From: Tritrichomonas musculus
Lineage: Eukaryota; Parabasalia; Tritrichomonadida; Tritrichomonadidae
Reading direction: 5' to 3'
NCBI GenBank assembly: GCA_039105265.1
Contig: JAPFFF010000106.1
Span: forward strand, 1 to 56,909
Length of the DNA: 56,909 nucleotides
Positions 28,663-38,210 of the stretch are shown one piece after another (positions within the stretch are counted from its first letter, which is position 1; each line of letters opens with the position of its first letter). Both the position numbers and the translations under genes were made by a program. The notes beneath the pieces were generated by a model. The model saw only the letters and a list, made by a program, of their open reading frames with translations, ran no database searches and had not been told where the DNA came from.

Positions 28663-29748
28663 ATGAATGAATACAAAGAATCAATCAACTATCCTTTCAA
28701 ATCTAAATACAAGTACATCAAAGACACAAACATTAAAACCGAGCCATACATACCAGATTATCAATTGAAGACAGTAAAGAAACTATCAAAACCTGACTTC
28801 TCATTTGAACCGTATGCGTACGAAATCGATATAATGTTTGCATTAAACAAAGCTTATCTCGTCCTAATCAATGTAAACACCAAATACCTAATTGTTGAAC
28901 CAATTGATTACAAGTCTGAGTTTTGCATAATCAAAGTAATTGATAAACTAGTCAATAAAAGGAATATCAGAATTGAAATAATTAAATGTGATGGTGAAAA
29001 GGCTTTCATATCAAATGCATTCAAAAGCTATTGCAACGGAGAAGAAAGACACCAATCAAACAAACCCACAATTAAATTCAAAGCACCAAACAAAATAAAG
29101 TTAATCATTGATGATTCACCTTTCACGAATGCACATAAATGTGTTGATGCAGTAATCAGAACATTACGAAATGCTTTCGGTCAATCACAACAACGAATGA
29201 CAAACAATGTATTGATGCAACAAATGGTTGAATGGTACAATAACACTCCTCATTCATCTCTTCGCTTATTGAATCCTTTATACACATCATTTGACGAAGA
29301 AACTGATGAATACCTTGACAAACGACAATCAAAATACATTTATCTAACACCTCAACAGATGCAAGATGACCGCGACCTTGAATGGCAATACATTAGAGCC
29401 AAATCAATGCAATTGAAAGAGATTCAACAAAAACAACGATTTAAAGGTCTTCTGTCATACAAACCCAAAAATATAATACTCATTCACACCGATTACGGAA
29501 AAACAGAAAAGAAACATGAAAAGCGAAGAAGAGTGTTCAATGAACTCGCTGAATTCATTTGTTATGAGTCTGGAAACGTTAAATGTAAACTATTAAATCC
29601 TTTACGTCAAACTAACAAAACACTGAAGAACAAAACAATAATAACAGTCCCAATCATGTACACAAAATATGTTTGTTCATCAATAGATGATTTGAATGAT
29701 GATTATAAAATATTCTTTTTGGCTTATAAAACGCAAAATGAAAGCTAA
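28663..29748 (+). CDS. Polinton integrase of element 2 (rve fold)
   Basis: The core has YEIDIMFALNKAYLVLINVNTKYLIVEPI (Asp near 56), IEIIKCDGEKAFISNAFKSYC (Asp near 108), and a helix with AHKCVDAVIRTLRNAFG near 155-170, then MVEWYNNTPHSSLRLLNP, the typical end of retroviral and Polinton integrase cores. The C-terminal part is basic and resembles the SH3-like tail region. It diverges much from the element 1 integrase. I start at the ATG at 28,663. The end overlaps the next gene by about 11 bp. Confidence 0.85.
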   Translation: MNEYKESINYPFKSKYKYIKDTNIKTEPYIPDYQLKTVKKLSKPDFSFEPYAYEIDIMFALNKAYLVLINVNTKYLIVEPIDYKSEFCIIKVIDKLVNKRNIRIEIIKCDGEKAFISNAFKSYCNGEERHQSNKPTIKFKAPNKIKLIIDDSPFTNAHKCVDAVIRTLRNAFGQSQQRMTNNVLMQQMVEWYNNTPHSSLRLLNPLYTSFDEETDEYLDKRQSKYIYLTPQQMQDDRDLEWQYIRAKSMQLKEIQQKQRFKGLLSYKPKNIILIHTDYGKTEKKHEKRRRVFNELAEFICYESGNVKCKLLNPLRQTNKTLKNKTIITVPIMYTKYVCSSIDDLNDDYKIFFLAYKTQNES

Positions 29749-30088
29749 ACAACCAATCACAAAACGATACTATCACACACAATCAAAAGATTTTATTCTT
29801 CCTGATGATTTCGTTTATAGTCGCAACAAGAAGTACATTGTTGTTCAGTATTGTGGGGCTGTTGTCAATCAACATATTGTCGGTGATTTGATGGTTCATT
29901 CAGATATAGTTGAATTCATGCCTTTCTGCGACCATTTCATTATGCTTGCTAACAGACGACAAACCAAATACCGTAAATATGAGTGTCTGAACAACACAAA
30001 AAAAGAATATCATTTATGGTTTACAGACATGAAAGGAAACGTTATTGAACCCGAATCATTTATATTCAGTTGCTTATTAATTTATTGA
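29738..30088 (+). CDS. Small element protein with minor-capsid-like ending, 116 aa
   Basis: I prefer the ATG at 29,738 (MKAKQPITKRYY), although an in-frame ATG exists at 29,696 with a longer overlap with the integrase gene. The protein is beta-rich and closes with EYHLWFTDMKGNVIEPESFIFSCLL, a strand-turn-strand pattern like the endings of the two candidate minor capsid proteins of element 1. A short capsid or fibre-base protein is possible. Inference only. Confidence 0.5.
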   Translation: MKAKQPITKRYYHTQSKDFILPDDFVYSRNKKYIVVQYCGAVVNQHIVGDLMVHSDIVEFMPFCDHFIMLANRRQTKYRKYECLNNTKKEYHLWFTDMKGNVIEPESFIFSCLLIY

Positions 30089-30095
30089 ATTCAAA

Positions 30096-30626
30096 ATGAA
30101 TAACAATCATTCACCTCCAGTGTTTGAAGCTTTTTTTGGACCTTCATCATATAAACCACCTGAATACTATCAAAACACACCAAAATTCGTTAACATCACT
30201 GAAGGACCACCACCAACATGTGATTATTATATTCCTCACAAATTCAGAAACATAAGAAGCCCGCCACCAACATTTAAACAACACCCTGCACTCGAAAGAA
30301 GAGTTCGAATAAGAGAGAAGTTATTTGAGCAATTACAAGATGACCCAATATATGAAGTGTATGCCAAAGAAAAACAAAGACAAGTTGAATCAATAAAAGC
30401 TAAACAACGAATCAACAGAATCAAATCATCATTCATTCAACAACCAAACCCTCCTTCACCGTCGATGATTTGGAATGATTCGAGGTATTGGAATCAATTG
30501 AGAAACACCGATGAATCACTTGATAAAACTGAAATCACTCCGTTTGATGCTGATTTGAGTCCAACACGTAGACTCATCACATCCAAACATCGAAGACCAA
30601 AACACAAAATGATTGAACAAAAATAA
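30096..30626 (+). CDS. Pro-rich, basic element protein, 176 aa
   Basis: The first 60 residues are rich in Pro and aromatic residues (PPVFEAFFGPSSYKPPEYY, GPPPTCDYYIPH, RSPPPTF). A basic helix (ERRVRIREKLFEQL...KAKQRINRIKSSF) and a basic tail follow. I do not recognise it. It may be the counterpart of the Pro-rich protein at 7,114-7,545 in element 1 by composition and place after capsid or integrase genes, but sequence identity is not evident. Confidence 0.5.
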   Translation: MNNNHSPPVFEAFFGPSSYKPPEYYQNTPKFVNITEGPPPTCDYYIPHKFRNIRSPPPTFKQHPALERRVRIREKLFEQLQDDPIYEVYAKEKQRQVESIKAKQRINRIKSSFIQQPNPPSPSMIWNDSRYWNQLRNTDESLDKTEITPFDADLSPTRRLITSKHRRPKHKMIEQK

Positions 30627-30679
30627 AAGTAATCAACATGATTCAATGAATATCATTTCATTTATTTTTATTCTCTGAT

Positions 30680-33241
30680 TCATGCTTCTTCTTGAAATAT
30701 ATCAATATCGTATCTGTTTGCCTTACTTAATTGGTCTTTCTTCTGTGCATATAATTTTTCCTTATATTCGAGGTAGCCACATTGCTGACCATAGATTTTA
30801 TCAATCAAGTTGTTGATTATTCGATTATATTCTTCTTTATTTTCTCTTATCTCTTCTGTTGGTATTTCAGCAGCTAATTGAGTCTTTTCAGCTAGTTTTT
30901 GGGCTCTCTGCTTGTCAGTCATACTGACATTTACTAAGTATGATAGTATCAATGATTCCATTGATTGAATGAAAGCAATTGGCATTCCTTCCCAAGCACT
31001 CCTATTAGGATTGAATTCACCGTTTTCAAAGTTGATGACCTTTGACAAATTATTGATGAATGTTGTCATTCGATTACCAATCATTTGATTGTACTTTGAT
31101 TTGTTGATTTTCTTCCATGCCAACCATTGAATGTAATTCATTGGCTGACCACCTTTTTCAATCTCTTTCTTGACATTGTTATCAAAGTAAATACAAAACA
31201 GTACATTTGAAACTGAAAGGTATGAAATGATTCTTGTTAATGGTTTGAATTGTGGGAATAATTGCCAGAAAACTTTCCAAACCTTTGCGAAATAGCTTGA
31301 CCAATATGATGAAGGGCTTAATCGTTTGCTGACTTTTGGCTTACCTAAACCGAGTTCATTGTGATAGAATTCTGTATATTTCTGAATGTCTTTATTTGGA
31401 TTAATAATATATTCACCTTTCTCCCAATCTACGGAATCCTTTGATTTATTGAATTGTTCATTGAGCCAAACATTGAACGGTTTAGCTTTCCTTTCTACAG
31501 CTGATTTGACAACTGTCTTCCATACTTTCTTATAAGGAGAAGCAAATACAAGTTTATAACCGTTTATGATTTGTGGTACTCCTTTCTTATCAACTAATAC
31601 AATATCATCAATCTTATCTCCGTTCAGGTCTGTTATAGCTTCTCCATTTGGGTCCATACCGTTTGTAGGAAGTAAACGATATTTTGGCTTTCCGTCTTGG
31701 TCTAGATGTGTATGACAGTAAATTGTTGCTTGGTCTCTGGTTGAGGCAGCAGGAATGTATTTGATTCTGTAATTACCATTAATGATTAAATCAAGAAAGT
31801 TTTGTTTATAGTATGTTGAACTCTTGGCGGGTGATTGGATGTTAAGGTTTGTGAAATCTCTATCAATGTTTTCAAGAACGGTTGGAGCATCTCTGTCCTC
31901 GCGTTTGCCTCTTACTGTTGCTGCTTTAGCTTTTTTAATTAAAGCATTGATTTCATCATCAGATATTTTTTGTGCGAATGGATTTCCAGGTTTAAATATT
32001 TTTTGATTGAATTCAACTTTATCACCATCATCAATGAACTTACCATGCTTCTTTGGTTTATTTGCTTGTTGAGCGTAATCAGTGAATGTTTGATTGAGGT
32101 CATCACCATCTTCTCTATCAAAAACAAATGACTTCGAAAAATCGTCGGCGTCTGACATGACTCTTTTAGATGCTGAAAAATTATCAACAACATCATTTGG
32201 TTTCACAAATGGTCCTGGTTTAATTGATGGAGGTTTGATTGGTTGTATGACATCAGAGCCTTTGATAGGTTTTTTATTAATGATTGTGTCAAACACTCTG
32301 AAGAATGATGATAAACCTATAATTGATTTTCGTTCATTGGTTATATCAATGTTTCTCTTCATATTATCTCTGATAGTTTCAAGTGTTTGATGTAATGCAT
32401 CAACGTTTTCCTTTGCTTGTTCATCAAGTTTGTTTTGTGGTTTCTTTGCTGCTTCATAACATCTTGGTAGTACATTGAGCCATGGTTGATTATAGCCTAA
32501 TTGCTTGAGCAATTCAATGTCATCATCTACCAAATCATAAGGAGACAGCAACAAGGATGATAGGTTATCTTCTTCTTCTTCTAGTTCTGGGAAGTTTAAA
32601 GTTATTGATGGTAGTGAATCATCTTGCTCCAAAAAACTTGTATTCAGTAATTCATCAGAATCAGAATCACTCGGAGTTATGCGTTTTCTTCTTGGTGTTC
32701 TTCGTTTATTAGTATCAAGTATTGGTTCATGAATGCTTGTTCTCTTTCTTCTTCCTTTATTGATTTGTGGTGTTTGACTCTTTCTCGGTGGTTTGATGGG
32801 TGATGAACGAAAACCATCAGAACTATAATTTAAATCATCGTTGACAACAATATTAAAGTAATTGATAATGATATCAAGACTTTTTTTGTCTGTTGTGTAC
32901 TCTTTTAAACTAAGGAATTGATTGCCTTTACTTTTAATACCTGCATTGATTTTGTTCATCAATGAAACAAATCGACGAAACTTGACTTTCATTTCACGAA
33001 TCTTTCCCACACTTCTTCCTGTATATTCATTGTTTTGTATTTGATACAACAAATTAATTAAATCATTGGGGTGTTCTAGTTTGTATGTACCGAGAAACGT
33101 GTTCTTAAAATAATCTATCGGGTCATCTATTTCATCATCATCATCAGGTTTAGGTACCTCGCTGTCAAATATAGTATCATCAATATTACTTAAATCTAAT
33201 TCAAAGCTATCAGATGAATTATTTTTGGCTTGTTTTGACAT
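30680..33241 (-). CDS. Large unrecognised element protein, 853 aa
   Basis: The first 430 residues are acidic and disordered with Ser/Asp stretches and basic patches (KRRTPRRKRITPSDSDSDE). The last 420 residues look folded, with a beta-rich part (RIKYIPAASTRDQATIYCHTHLDQDGKPKYRLLP), then helices (YWSSYFAKVWKVFWQLFPQFKPLTRIISYLSVSNVLFCIYF). Possible roles are terminal protein or internal virion protein; neither is shown by motif. It starts 22 bp from the start of the fibre-like gene, on the other strand. Confidence 0.6.
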   Translation of the reverse strand: MSKQAKNNSSDSFELDLSNIDDTIFDSEVPKPDDDDEIDDPIDYFKNTFLGTYKLEHPNDLINLLYQIQNNEYTGRSVGKIREMKVKFRRFVSLMNKINAGIKSKGNQFLSLKEYTTDKKSLDIIINYFNIVVNDDLNYSSDGFRSSPIKPPRKSQTPQINKGRRKRTSIHEPILDTNKRRTPRRKRITPSDSDSDELLNTSFLEQDDSLPSITLNFPELEEEEDNLSSLLLSPYDLVDDDIELLKQLGYNQPWLNVLPRCYEAAKKPQNKLDEQAKENVDALHQTLETIRDNMKRNIDITNERKSIIGLSSFFRVFDTIINKKPIKGSDVIQPIKPPSIKPGPFVKPNDVVDNFSASKRVMSDADDFSKSFVFDREDGDDLNQTFTDYAQQANKPKKHGKFIDDGDKVEFNQKIFKPGNPFAQKISDDEINALIKKAKAATVRGKREDRDAPTVLENIDRDFTNLNIQSPAKSSTYYKQNFLDLIINGNYRIKYIPAASTRDQATIYCHTHLDQDGKPKYRLLPTNGMDPNGEAITDLNGDKIDDIVLVDKKGVPQIINGYKLVFASPYKKVWKTVVKSAVERKAKPFNVWLNEQFNKSKDSVDWEKGEYIINPNKDIQKYTEFYHNELGLGKPKVSKRLSPSSYWSSYFAKVWKVFWQLFPQFKPLTRIISYLSVSNVLFCIYFDNNVKKEIEKGGQPMNYIQWLAWKKINKSKYNQMIGNRMTTFINNLSKVINFENGEFNPNRSAWEGMPIAFIQSMESLILSYLVNVSMTDKQRAQKLAEKTQLAAEIPTEEIRENKEEYNRIINNLIDKIYGQQCGYLEYKEKLYAQKKDQLSKANRYDIDIFQEEA

Positions 33242-33263
33242 TGTTTAGTTTCTAATAAATTGA

Positions 33264-36200
33264 ATGTTTACGATTGAGCAGAGCGGACACATAACAAAAA
33301 CAAATACTATTGACGGATTGATTAACGAGTACATTAAAAGATATGTCGACAATTATGTTATCAAAGGAGATTCATCGAATGGAAACGTAGGAGGTTCAAA
33401 CGGTCATGGAATCACAGAGGAACAATTGAATGAAGCTGTTAACGGATTGCGTGATTACGTCATCAACAATTATGCTTTATCAACTGATATACCCGAACCA
33501 ATTGATTTAACGAATTATGCATTGAAGAGTGATATACCAGAAGTACTCAAAAATAGTGAGTTGCAATTGAACCCAAAGGAACAATTATCAGAAGAAGTTT
33601 TCCAGAAATTGATGGCTGATGATGTTAAACCATTATCAGCTAAAGCATCAATGTGTTTAACAAGTATGGCAGCTAATGAAGGTCTTCAAGCGGCTTTGGA
33701 TTCTTGTGCCGAACGATATGTTCCAAAAGATGATTTGAAGAATTACATCACGAGAGATAATTTGAATGTATCAACTGAATACACAATTGATACTAAGACA
33801 TATATGCTTCCTAATATAGGTCCAATACCAGAAGAATATGAAGAAAACGGAATGGATACATCTCACGTTTTACCGTTCAAAGAAGGTACACATTTGGTTG
33901 GTTATAAAGTAGACAATAGTGGTGATATATTCCATTTTGATATCAGATTTAAGACAAATGATTTATATGCTGATGATGAATATAACGTTAAACAACATGA
34001 AGCTGAAGGATTTGATAGTGAAGGTGAGTATTTTGAATTAGTGTGGGATGAAGTTAGTGGAGCAATTTATGATAGATATCAATACCTTCCAATAACAATA
34101 ACATTAGCAGAAACAGAAGATGAATTAGCATTGAAGAGTGATATCCCAGAACCTGTTGATTTAACACAGTATTATACTAGTGCACAAGCTGATGAGAAGT
34201 TTGTTGATGAGGATGAATTGGCTTATGAATTAGATAAGTATGAAACGAAAACAGTCGCAGAAGGAAAATATGCAATGAAGAGTGAAATCCCAGAGATTAT
34301 TGAGGGACAAACAACGATTCAATTCGAAATCGTCAATAATACAATTCCTGATTTGGATTACAACACATATCATGAACTGATAGAGAAATACGGGTTGGAT
34401 ATTGTTTCATCAAACAGTTTTTATACGGGTCATTATGTTCATGTAGACTATTCGTACAATGACAATGATGACGAACAACCCTCTCAGATAATGCGGATGG
34501 AAGGAAAAGATTCAAGTATTTGGTTTTTGTATGACAGCCATGAATTAATAAATCCAGGAACTGGTGAAACACCAGAAATTTTATCGTGTTCAATTACCAA
34601 AACTATCGAACCAACAGACAGAAACGCTTATTCAGCTAGATATGTGTCGAACACTTATGCATTGAAGAGTGATATACCAGAACCTGTTGATTTGACACCG
34701 TATTATACTAGTGCACAAGCTGATGAGAAGTTTGTTGATGAGGATGAATTGGCTTATGAATTAGATAAGTATGAGACCAAGGATGTGGCTAATGGGAAGT
34801 ATATTTCAAAAGACAATGTCATAAATGATATTCCAATACAAGCTGGAGGTGAGAATATTGATTTTGAATGTAATGGTTCGTATTTATCTCGATTTCTTAC
34901 TCCAAATTGCAACAAACTACTAGCCGACCTCATACAATATGGATTTTATATTGAATGTGAAAATTATGAAAATGGGAATTATGTCTATGATGGAACTGAT
35001 GATACAAGATATTTATTTAGCCATGAGACAAATAAATCGTCAATAATTCGTATCATAAAGGATTTTGATGGACTTCTCAATGGTTATTATGTTGGTCCGA
35101 GTGGAAGTGTTGAACCTCCGAAAAATGTCTCTGTTGTCAGGCTCAATACTCCAGAAGTGTCCATTGCAACAACCCAAACTCTCAAAGAATTTGCTCTCAA
35201 AACGGATATCCCTGAGATACCCACAGATTTGATTAATGAATCTGCACTGAGTACTGTGTTGGCACCGTATGCTAAAACCCAGGACTTACAGTCTTATAGA
35301 CAATATAATGATTTTGGCACTAATAGTATTATCACAAAAGTTCTACCTATAACAGTAAAACGTTTTGTGTTTGATAAAGATTTATACAATTATGATACTG
35401 CTCATATACCATTTCATGTAGGAGCTCATTTAATAGGGTCATATGATGTAATTGATGTTGGTAATAATTTACTTTCTACCAATAATAAGCTTGATATTAT
35501 ATTTGAACCTGAACAAATCATTGATAAATATGAACCTAATTATAGATTTCAAATGTTTTATCATGATGAACTTCATAGTTATTTTGTTTGGGAAGAGTAT
35601 TCAGGTGCTATATATGGACGAGATGATAACATTGCAAATTCTCTGTTTTTAGTTTCAATAACATCGGCTACAATAGAAACAAATGATGAAATAGCATTAA
35701 AGAGTCAATTACCAGAACCAGTTGATTTAACCAATTATGCATTGAAGTCAAATGTCATAACAGAAGAACAACTAATAAAAAAATGTACTATTGATTGCGG
35801 ACCGATTACAGAGGGCGGTGAAATATCAATTCATTATCTAAAACTTGAAAACAATGTAATTACACTGGAATATATAGTAGGTGATTATGCGCTATGTTTG
35901 GAAATAAGAATATTGTTCTATGATATGACTGGAAATCCTCATAACATTGTTCTTGTATTACATCAAAGAACTGTGTATTTTGACAATTTCAAATTCCCAT
36001 TCTATTATGAAGACACAGTTGATATAGCATCAGGTAGACCCCTGACATATAATTTCCCGATAGGTGGATATTCTTGGACAACTACTCAGGAATTATTAGA
36101 TGCTAAACAAATATATTCAAGATGCATCATGTCCCGAGGTTATTTAGCAACATTCAAGGCTGCTATTTACGGAACTCAATCAAACACAACAATCACTCAT

Positions 36201-36623
36201 TACTCTCCGATTGAATCATCAATGAACTCTGTTAGTGATTTCGTTATTGGTTCTCCTGTGTATATGACAGGTAAGGTTTACAAACATGTTGGTGATGAAT
36301 GGAAACCATCAACAGCTGATGATACAACTGATTGTATTTGTAGTGTCAAGACATCTGGAACATGGAAAGAATATGTCGGCATATGTGTGAGAATTGATGA
36401 CAAAAATAAATGTATCACATTTAGTTCACATGGTGATTATATGGTTCGCGTTAATGATTCATCATGTTATTCAATCGGTGATGAGGTGTTTATCGATAAT
36501 GAAGACAATAAGCTGAAAGTTCTTTCAGGTGAGACAGCGATAACATCAAAAATAAAACGCATGACAGTGGGTATTATTACAAGTATCATTGATGAAAGAA
36601 CATTAGCTGTATTCAAAGAGTAA
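33264..36623 (+). CDS. Fibre-like protein of element 2 with ALKSDIPE repeats, 1,119 aa
   Basis: The protein repeats a module of a short coil (YALKSDIPEPVDLT), a helical part (YYTSAQADEKFVDEDELAYELDKYETK) and a beta-rich block of 70-100 residues. Copies of the ALKSDIP-type motif appear near residues 90, 290, 470, 650 and 815. Two 100-bp coding segments (34,148-34,247 and 34,679-34,777) are almost identical, which indicates recent internal duplication. The C-terminal 170 residues form a separate domain (FVIGSPVYMTGKVYK...GDYMVRVNDSSCYSIGDEVFID...IITSIIDERTLAVFKE). Similar ALKSDIP motifs occur in phage tail fibres, which are trimeric and bind receptors. Confidence 0.72.
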   Translation: MFTIEQSGHITKTNTIDGLINEYIKRYVDNYVIKGDSSNGNVGGSNGHGITEEQLNEAVNGLRDYVINNYALSTDIPEPIDLTNYALKSDIPEVLKNSELQLNPKEQLSEEVFQKLMADDVKPLSAKASMCLTSMAANEGLQAALDSCAERYVPKDDLKNYITRDNLNVSTEYTIDTKTYMLPNIGPIPEEYEENGMDTSHVLPFKEGTHLVGYKVDNSGDIFHFDIRFKTNDLYADDEYNVKQHEAEGFDSEGEYFELVWDEVSGAIYDRYQYLPITITLAETEDELALKSDIPEPVDLTQYYTSAQADEKFVDEDELAYELDKYETKTVAEGKYAMKSEIPEIIEGQTTIQFEIVNNTIPDLDYNTYHELIEKYGLDIVSSNSFYTGHYVHVDYSYNDNDDEQPSQIMRMEGKDSSIWFLYDSHELINPGTGETPEILSCSITKTIEPTDRNAYSARYVSNTYALKSDIPEPVDLTPYYTSAQADEKFVDEDELAYELDKYETKDVANGKYISKDNVINDIPIQAGGENIDFECNGSYLSRFLTPNCNKLLADLIQYGFYIECENYENGNYVYDGTDDTRYLFSHETNKSSIIRIIKDFDGLLNGYYVGPSGSVEPPKNVSVVRLNTPEVSIATTQTLKEFALKTDIPEIPTDLINESALSTVLAPYAKTQDLQSYRQYNDFGTNSIITKVLPITVKRFVFDKDLYNYDTAHIPFHVGAHLIGSYDVIDVGNNLLSTNNKLDIIFEPEQIIDKYEPNYRFQMFYHDELHSYFVWEEYSGAIYGRDDNIANSLFLVSITSATIETNDEIALKSQLPEPVDLTNYALKSNVITEEQLIKKCTIDCGPITEGGEISIHYLKLENNVITLEYIVGDYALCLEIRILFYDMTGNPHNIVLVLHQRTVYFDNFKFPFYYEDTVDIASGRPLTYNFPIGGYSWTTTQELLDAKQIYSRCIMSRGYLATFKAAIYGTQSNTTITHYSPIESSMNSVSDFVIGSPVYMTGKVYKHVGDEWKPSTADDTTDCICSVKTSGTWKEYVGICVRIDDKNKCITFSSHGDYMVRVNDSSCYSIGDEVFIDNEDNKLKVLSGETAITSKIKRMTVGIITSIIDERTLAVFKE

Positions 36624-37265
36624 ATCAATTGATTGATTTTCATTTTATTTTTGTTCATTTATTTATTAATTCATGATTTCAATACATATCTGGTCAAAGA
36701 AGAATTTTTCTTCAGAAAAAGTTCTCGAAAAATTTTTCGATAATATTGCTATAAATGTGTAAACCAATATAGTATATAACCATTTAAATATAAATCTGTA
36801 AATGAAAACTATTATTATACGGCAATGATATGGCATGATGGGTATTGTGTCTACAGAGACCTTGTAAAGGTGGTAGGTTCGATTCACATACATGACACTT
36901 TTCTGTATTATTTTATATATTATCCTAGAAAATGTAGAAAGCAACCGCTGGATTCGAAAGATAATAATATAAGAGAGGCAGAATGTACAACCCGTATACA
37001 TTAAAACAATTCATGAAAAAAAACTATTATAAATGGTTTCCCACAAAGAACCGTCAAAAACTAAAAACACTTTAACGTGTTCCCACAAAGAACCGTCAAA
37101 ATACACCGTACTCTTTACATTAATAATCTTTATACATATTACTTTAATAATAACACTGAATGACGGTTCTTTGTGGGTTTTTGCTTTCTTGTTTTTGTTT
37201 TTTTTTGTTCAATCAGTGGAGTACAAAAATAAAAAAATATAAATGTTTCATTTATTTTTATTCAT
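36624..37265. other. Intergenic region of element 2 with inverted and direct 17-bp repeats
   Basis: This 642-bp stretch lies between the 3' ends of two convergent genes. It holds a tRNA-like fragment near 36,831-36,895 that does not fold well, and three exact copies of CCCACAAAGAACCGTCA (two direct, one inverted, 37,040-37,177). I see no credible gene. Confidence 0.6.
37040..37177. repeat. 138-bp segment bounded by 17-bp inverted repeat
   Basis: CCCACAAAGAACCGTCA stands at 37,040-37,056 and 37,082-37,098, and its reverse complement at 37,161-37,177. The outer pair would form a hairpin or the ends of a tiny non-autonomous transposon. No clear target duplication is seen beyond T-runs. Confidence 0.7.
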
Positions 37266-38024
37266 TCATGATTGAAATTGATTAAAGTATTCATCGATGA
37301 GTGTGTGTAATTGTTCAAGATGTCTTGTTTGAATTCTTATTGTACACATATTGATATCATAATCATCAGCACCAAATGTTCGTTTAACAATATTCTTGAT
37401 ATCTTTGTTTGGACTCATTGCTATTGGTAAATTGTCTTTGAAATACCATCTTTCTTCTTCATTTCGATAATGATTAATGATTTGTCGAAAGTTAGATTTA
37501 TGACGACGGACTAAATGAAGAATAACATTGTCATTATCGTTTAATATTGTTTCTTTCCAAATCAAATACTTATAATCATGTTCCCTATTGACTGGAACCA
37601 TTCGAGGACGTTGTTCATTAATTGTTTCAGTTAATTGTTGTCTTTCACGTTCAAAGTGTGAATCAAGAAGCTTCATGATATATAATGCATAAACAGGCGA
37701 TGCATACATTGCTACATGATTGACAAGCAATCGATGAATGTAATATCCACGTAATCCATTACCAACATTTTGCCTATTTTGGACTAATATTTCGACTGTG
37801 CAATTTTGCACTCTCGCCAATTCATCAAGAATCTCGTGTGTTTCATTTAAATTAAGCCATCTTGTTGGTTGTTTATTTGAATTGCATGCTGTTATGATTG
37901 ATTGCATTTGATACATATCATCTTTAATTGAATGAATGATTCTCAAACGTTGATTATATTGAATGTATTCATAATCTTCATTAATTGCTTGAACTGTTGC
38001 TGTTTGGTTGTTAGTTGCTGACAT
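37266..38024 (-). CDS. KilA-N domain protein, 252 aa
   Basis: I place the start at the ATG at 38,024 (MSATNNQ) because a TTTTATTTTTG motif lies 34 bp upstream. The frame is open to 38,210, but that part includes a double-hairpin palindrome and reads as leader. Residues about 86-120 (GLRGYYIHRLLVNHVAMYASPVYALYIMKLLD) match the KilA-N core, a DNA-binding domain of large DNA viruses and phages. The C-terminal part (VRRHKSNFRQIINHYRNEEERWYFKDNLPIAMSPN) may be a second small domain that I do not recognise. It follows the polymerase gene on the same strand. A regulatory role is likely from family knowledge. Confidence 0.72.
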   Translation of the reverse strand: MSATNNQTATVQAINEDYEYIQYNQRLRIIHSIKDDMYQMQSIITACNSNKQPTRWLNLNETHEILDELARVQNCTVEILVQNRQNVGNGLRGYYIHRLLVNHVAMYASPVYALYIMKLLDSHFERERQQLTETINEQRPRMVPVNREHDYKYLIWKETILNDNDNVILHLVRRHKSNFRQIINHYRNEEERWYFKDNLPIAMSPNKDIKNIVKRTFGADDYDINMCTIRIQTRHLEQLHTLIDEYFNQFQS

Positions 38025-38057
38025 TGTAGCCTTTTGATTAGCTGATAAAAAAACATT

Positions 38058-38068
38058 CAAAAATAAAA
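38058..38068 (-). promoter_or_regulatory. TTTTATTTTTG motif before KilA-N gene
   Basis: The leftward motif lies 34 bp before the preferred start at 38,024. It supports the shorter gene model. Confidence 0.4.
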
Positions 38069-38071
38069 CAA

Positions 38072-38100
38072 TTTTGCAAAGCAAAAGGGGACAAGGTCCC
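38072..38100 (-). repeat. Double-hairpin palindrome, intergenic copy
   Basis: Read leftward: GGGAC-CTT-GTCCC, one C, then TTTTGC-TTT-GCAAAA. The stems and the single-base linker are identical to those of the copy at 45,665-45,693, while both loops differ. It lies in the leader of the KilA-N gene. Confidence 0.85.
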
Positions 38101-38210
38101 TTCAAAAATAAATTGATTTTCATTGATGATTTTTCGACTGGGGGAAATATCCCACTCGTTTCGTTTAATGATTTCATGGTCGGTGCGATTTTGCATAGAC
38201 CACAATTCAT

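Noticed and set aside
36831-36895. tRNA-like stretch with A-box (TGGCATGATGG) and B-box (GGTTCGATTC) look-alikes
   Set aside because: The T stem has only one or two pairs, the anticodon stem three, and no acceptor stem forms. It may be a distant tRNA-derived remnant, but I cannot support a gene.
37033-37242. Rightward 69-residue frame
   Set aside because: It lies over the 17-bp repeats; composition is that of spacer with a T-rich end.
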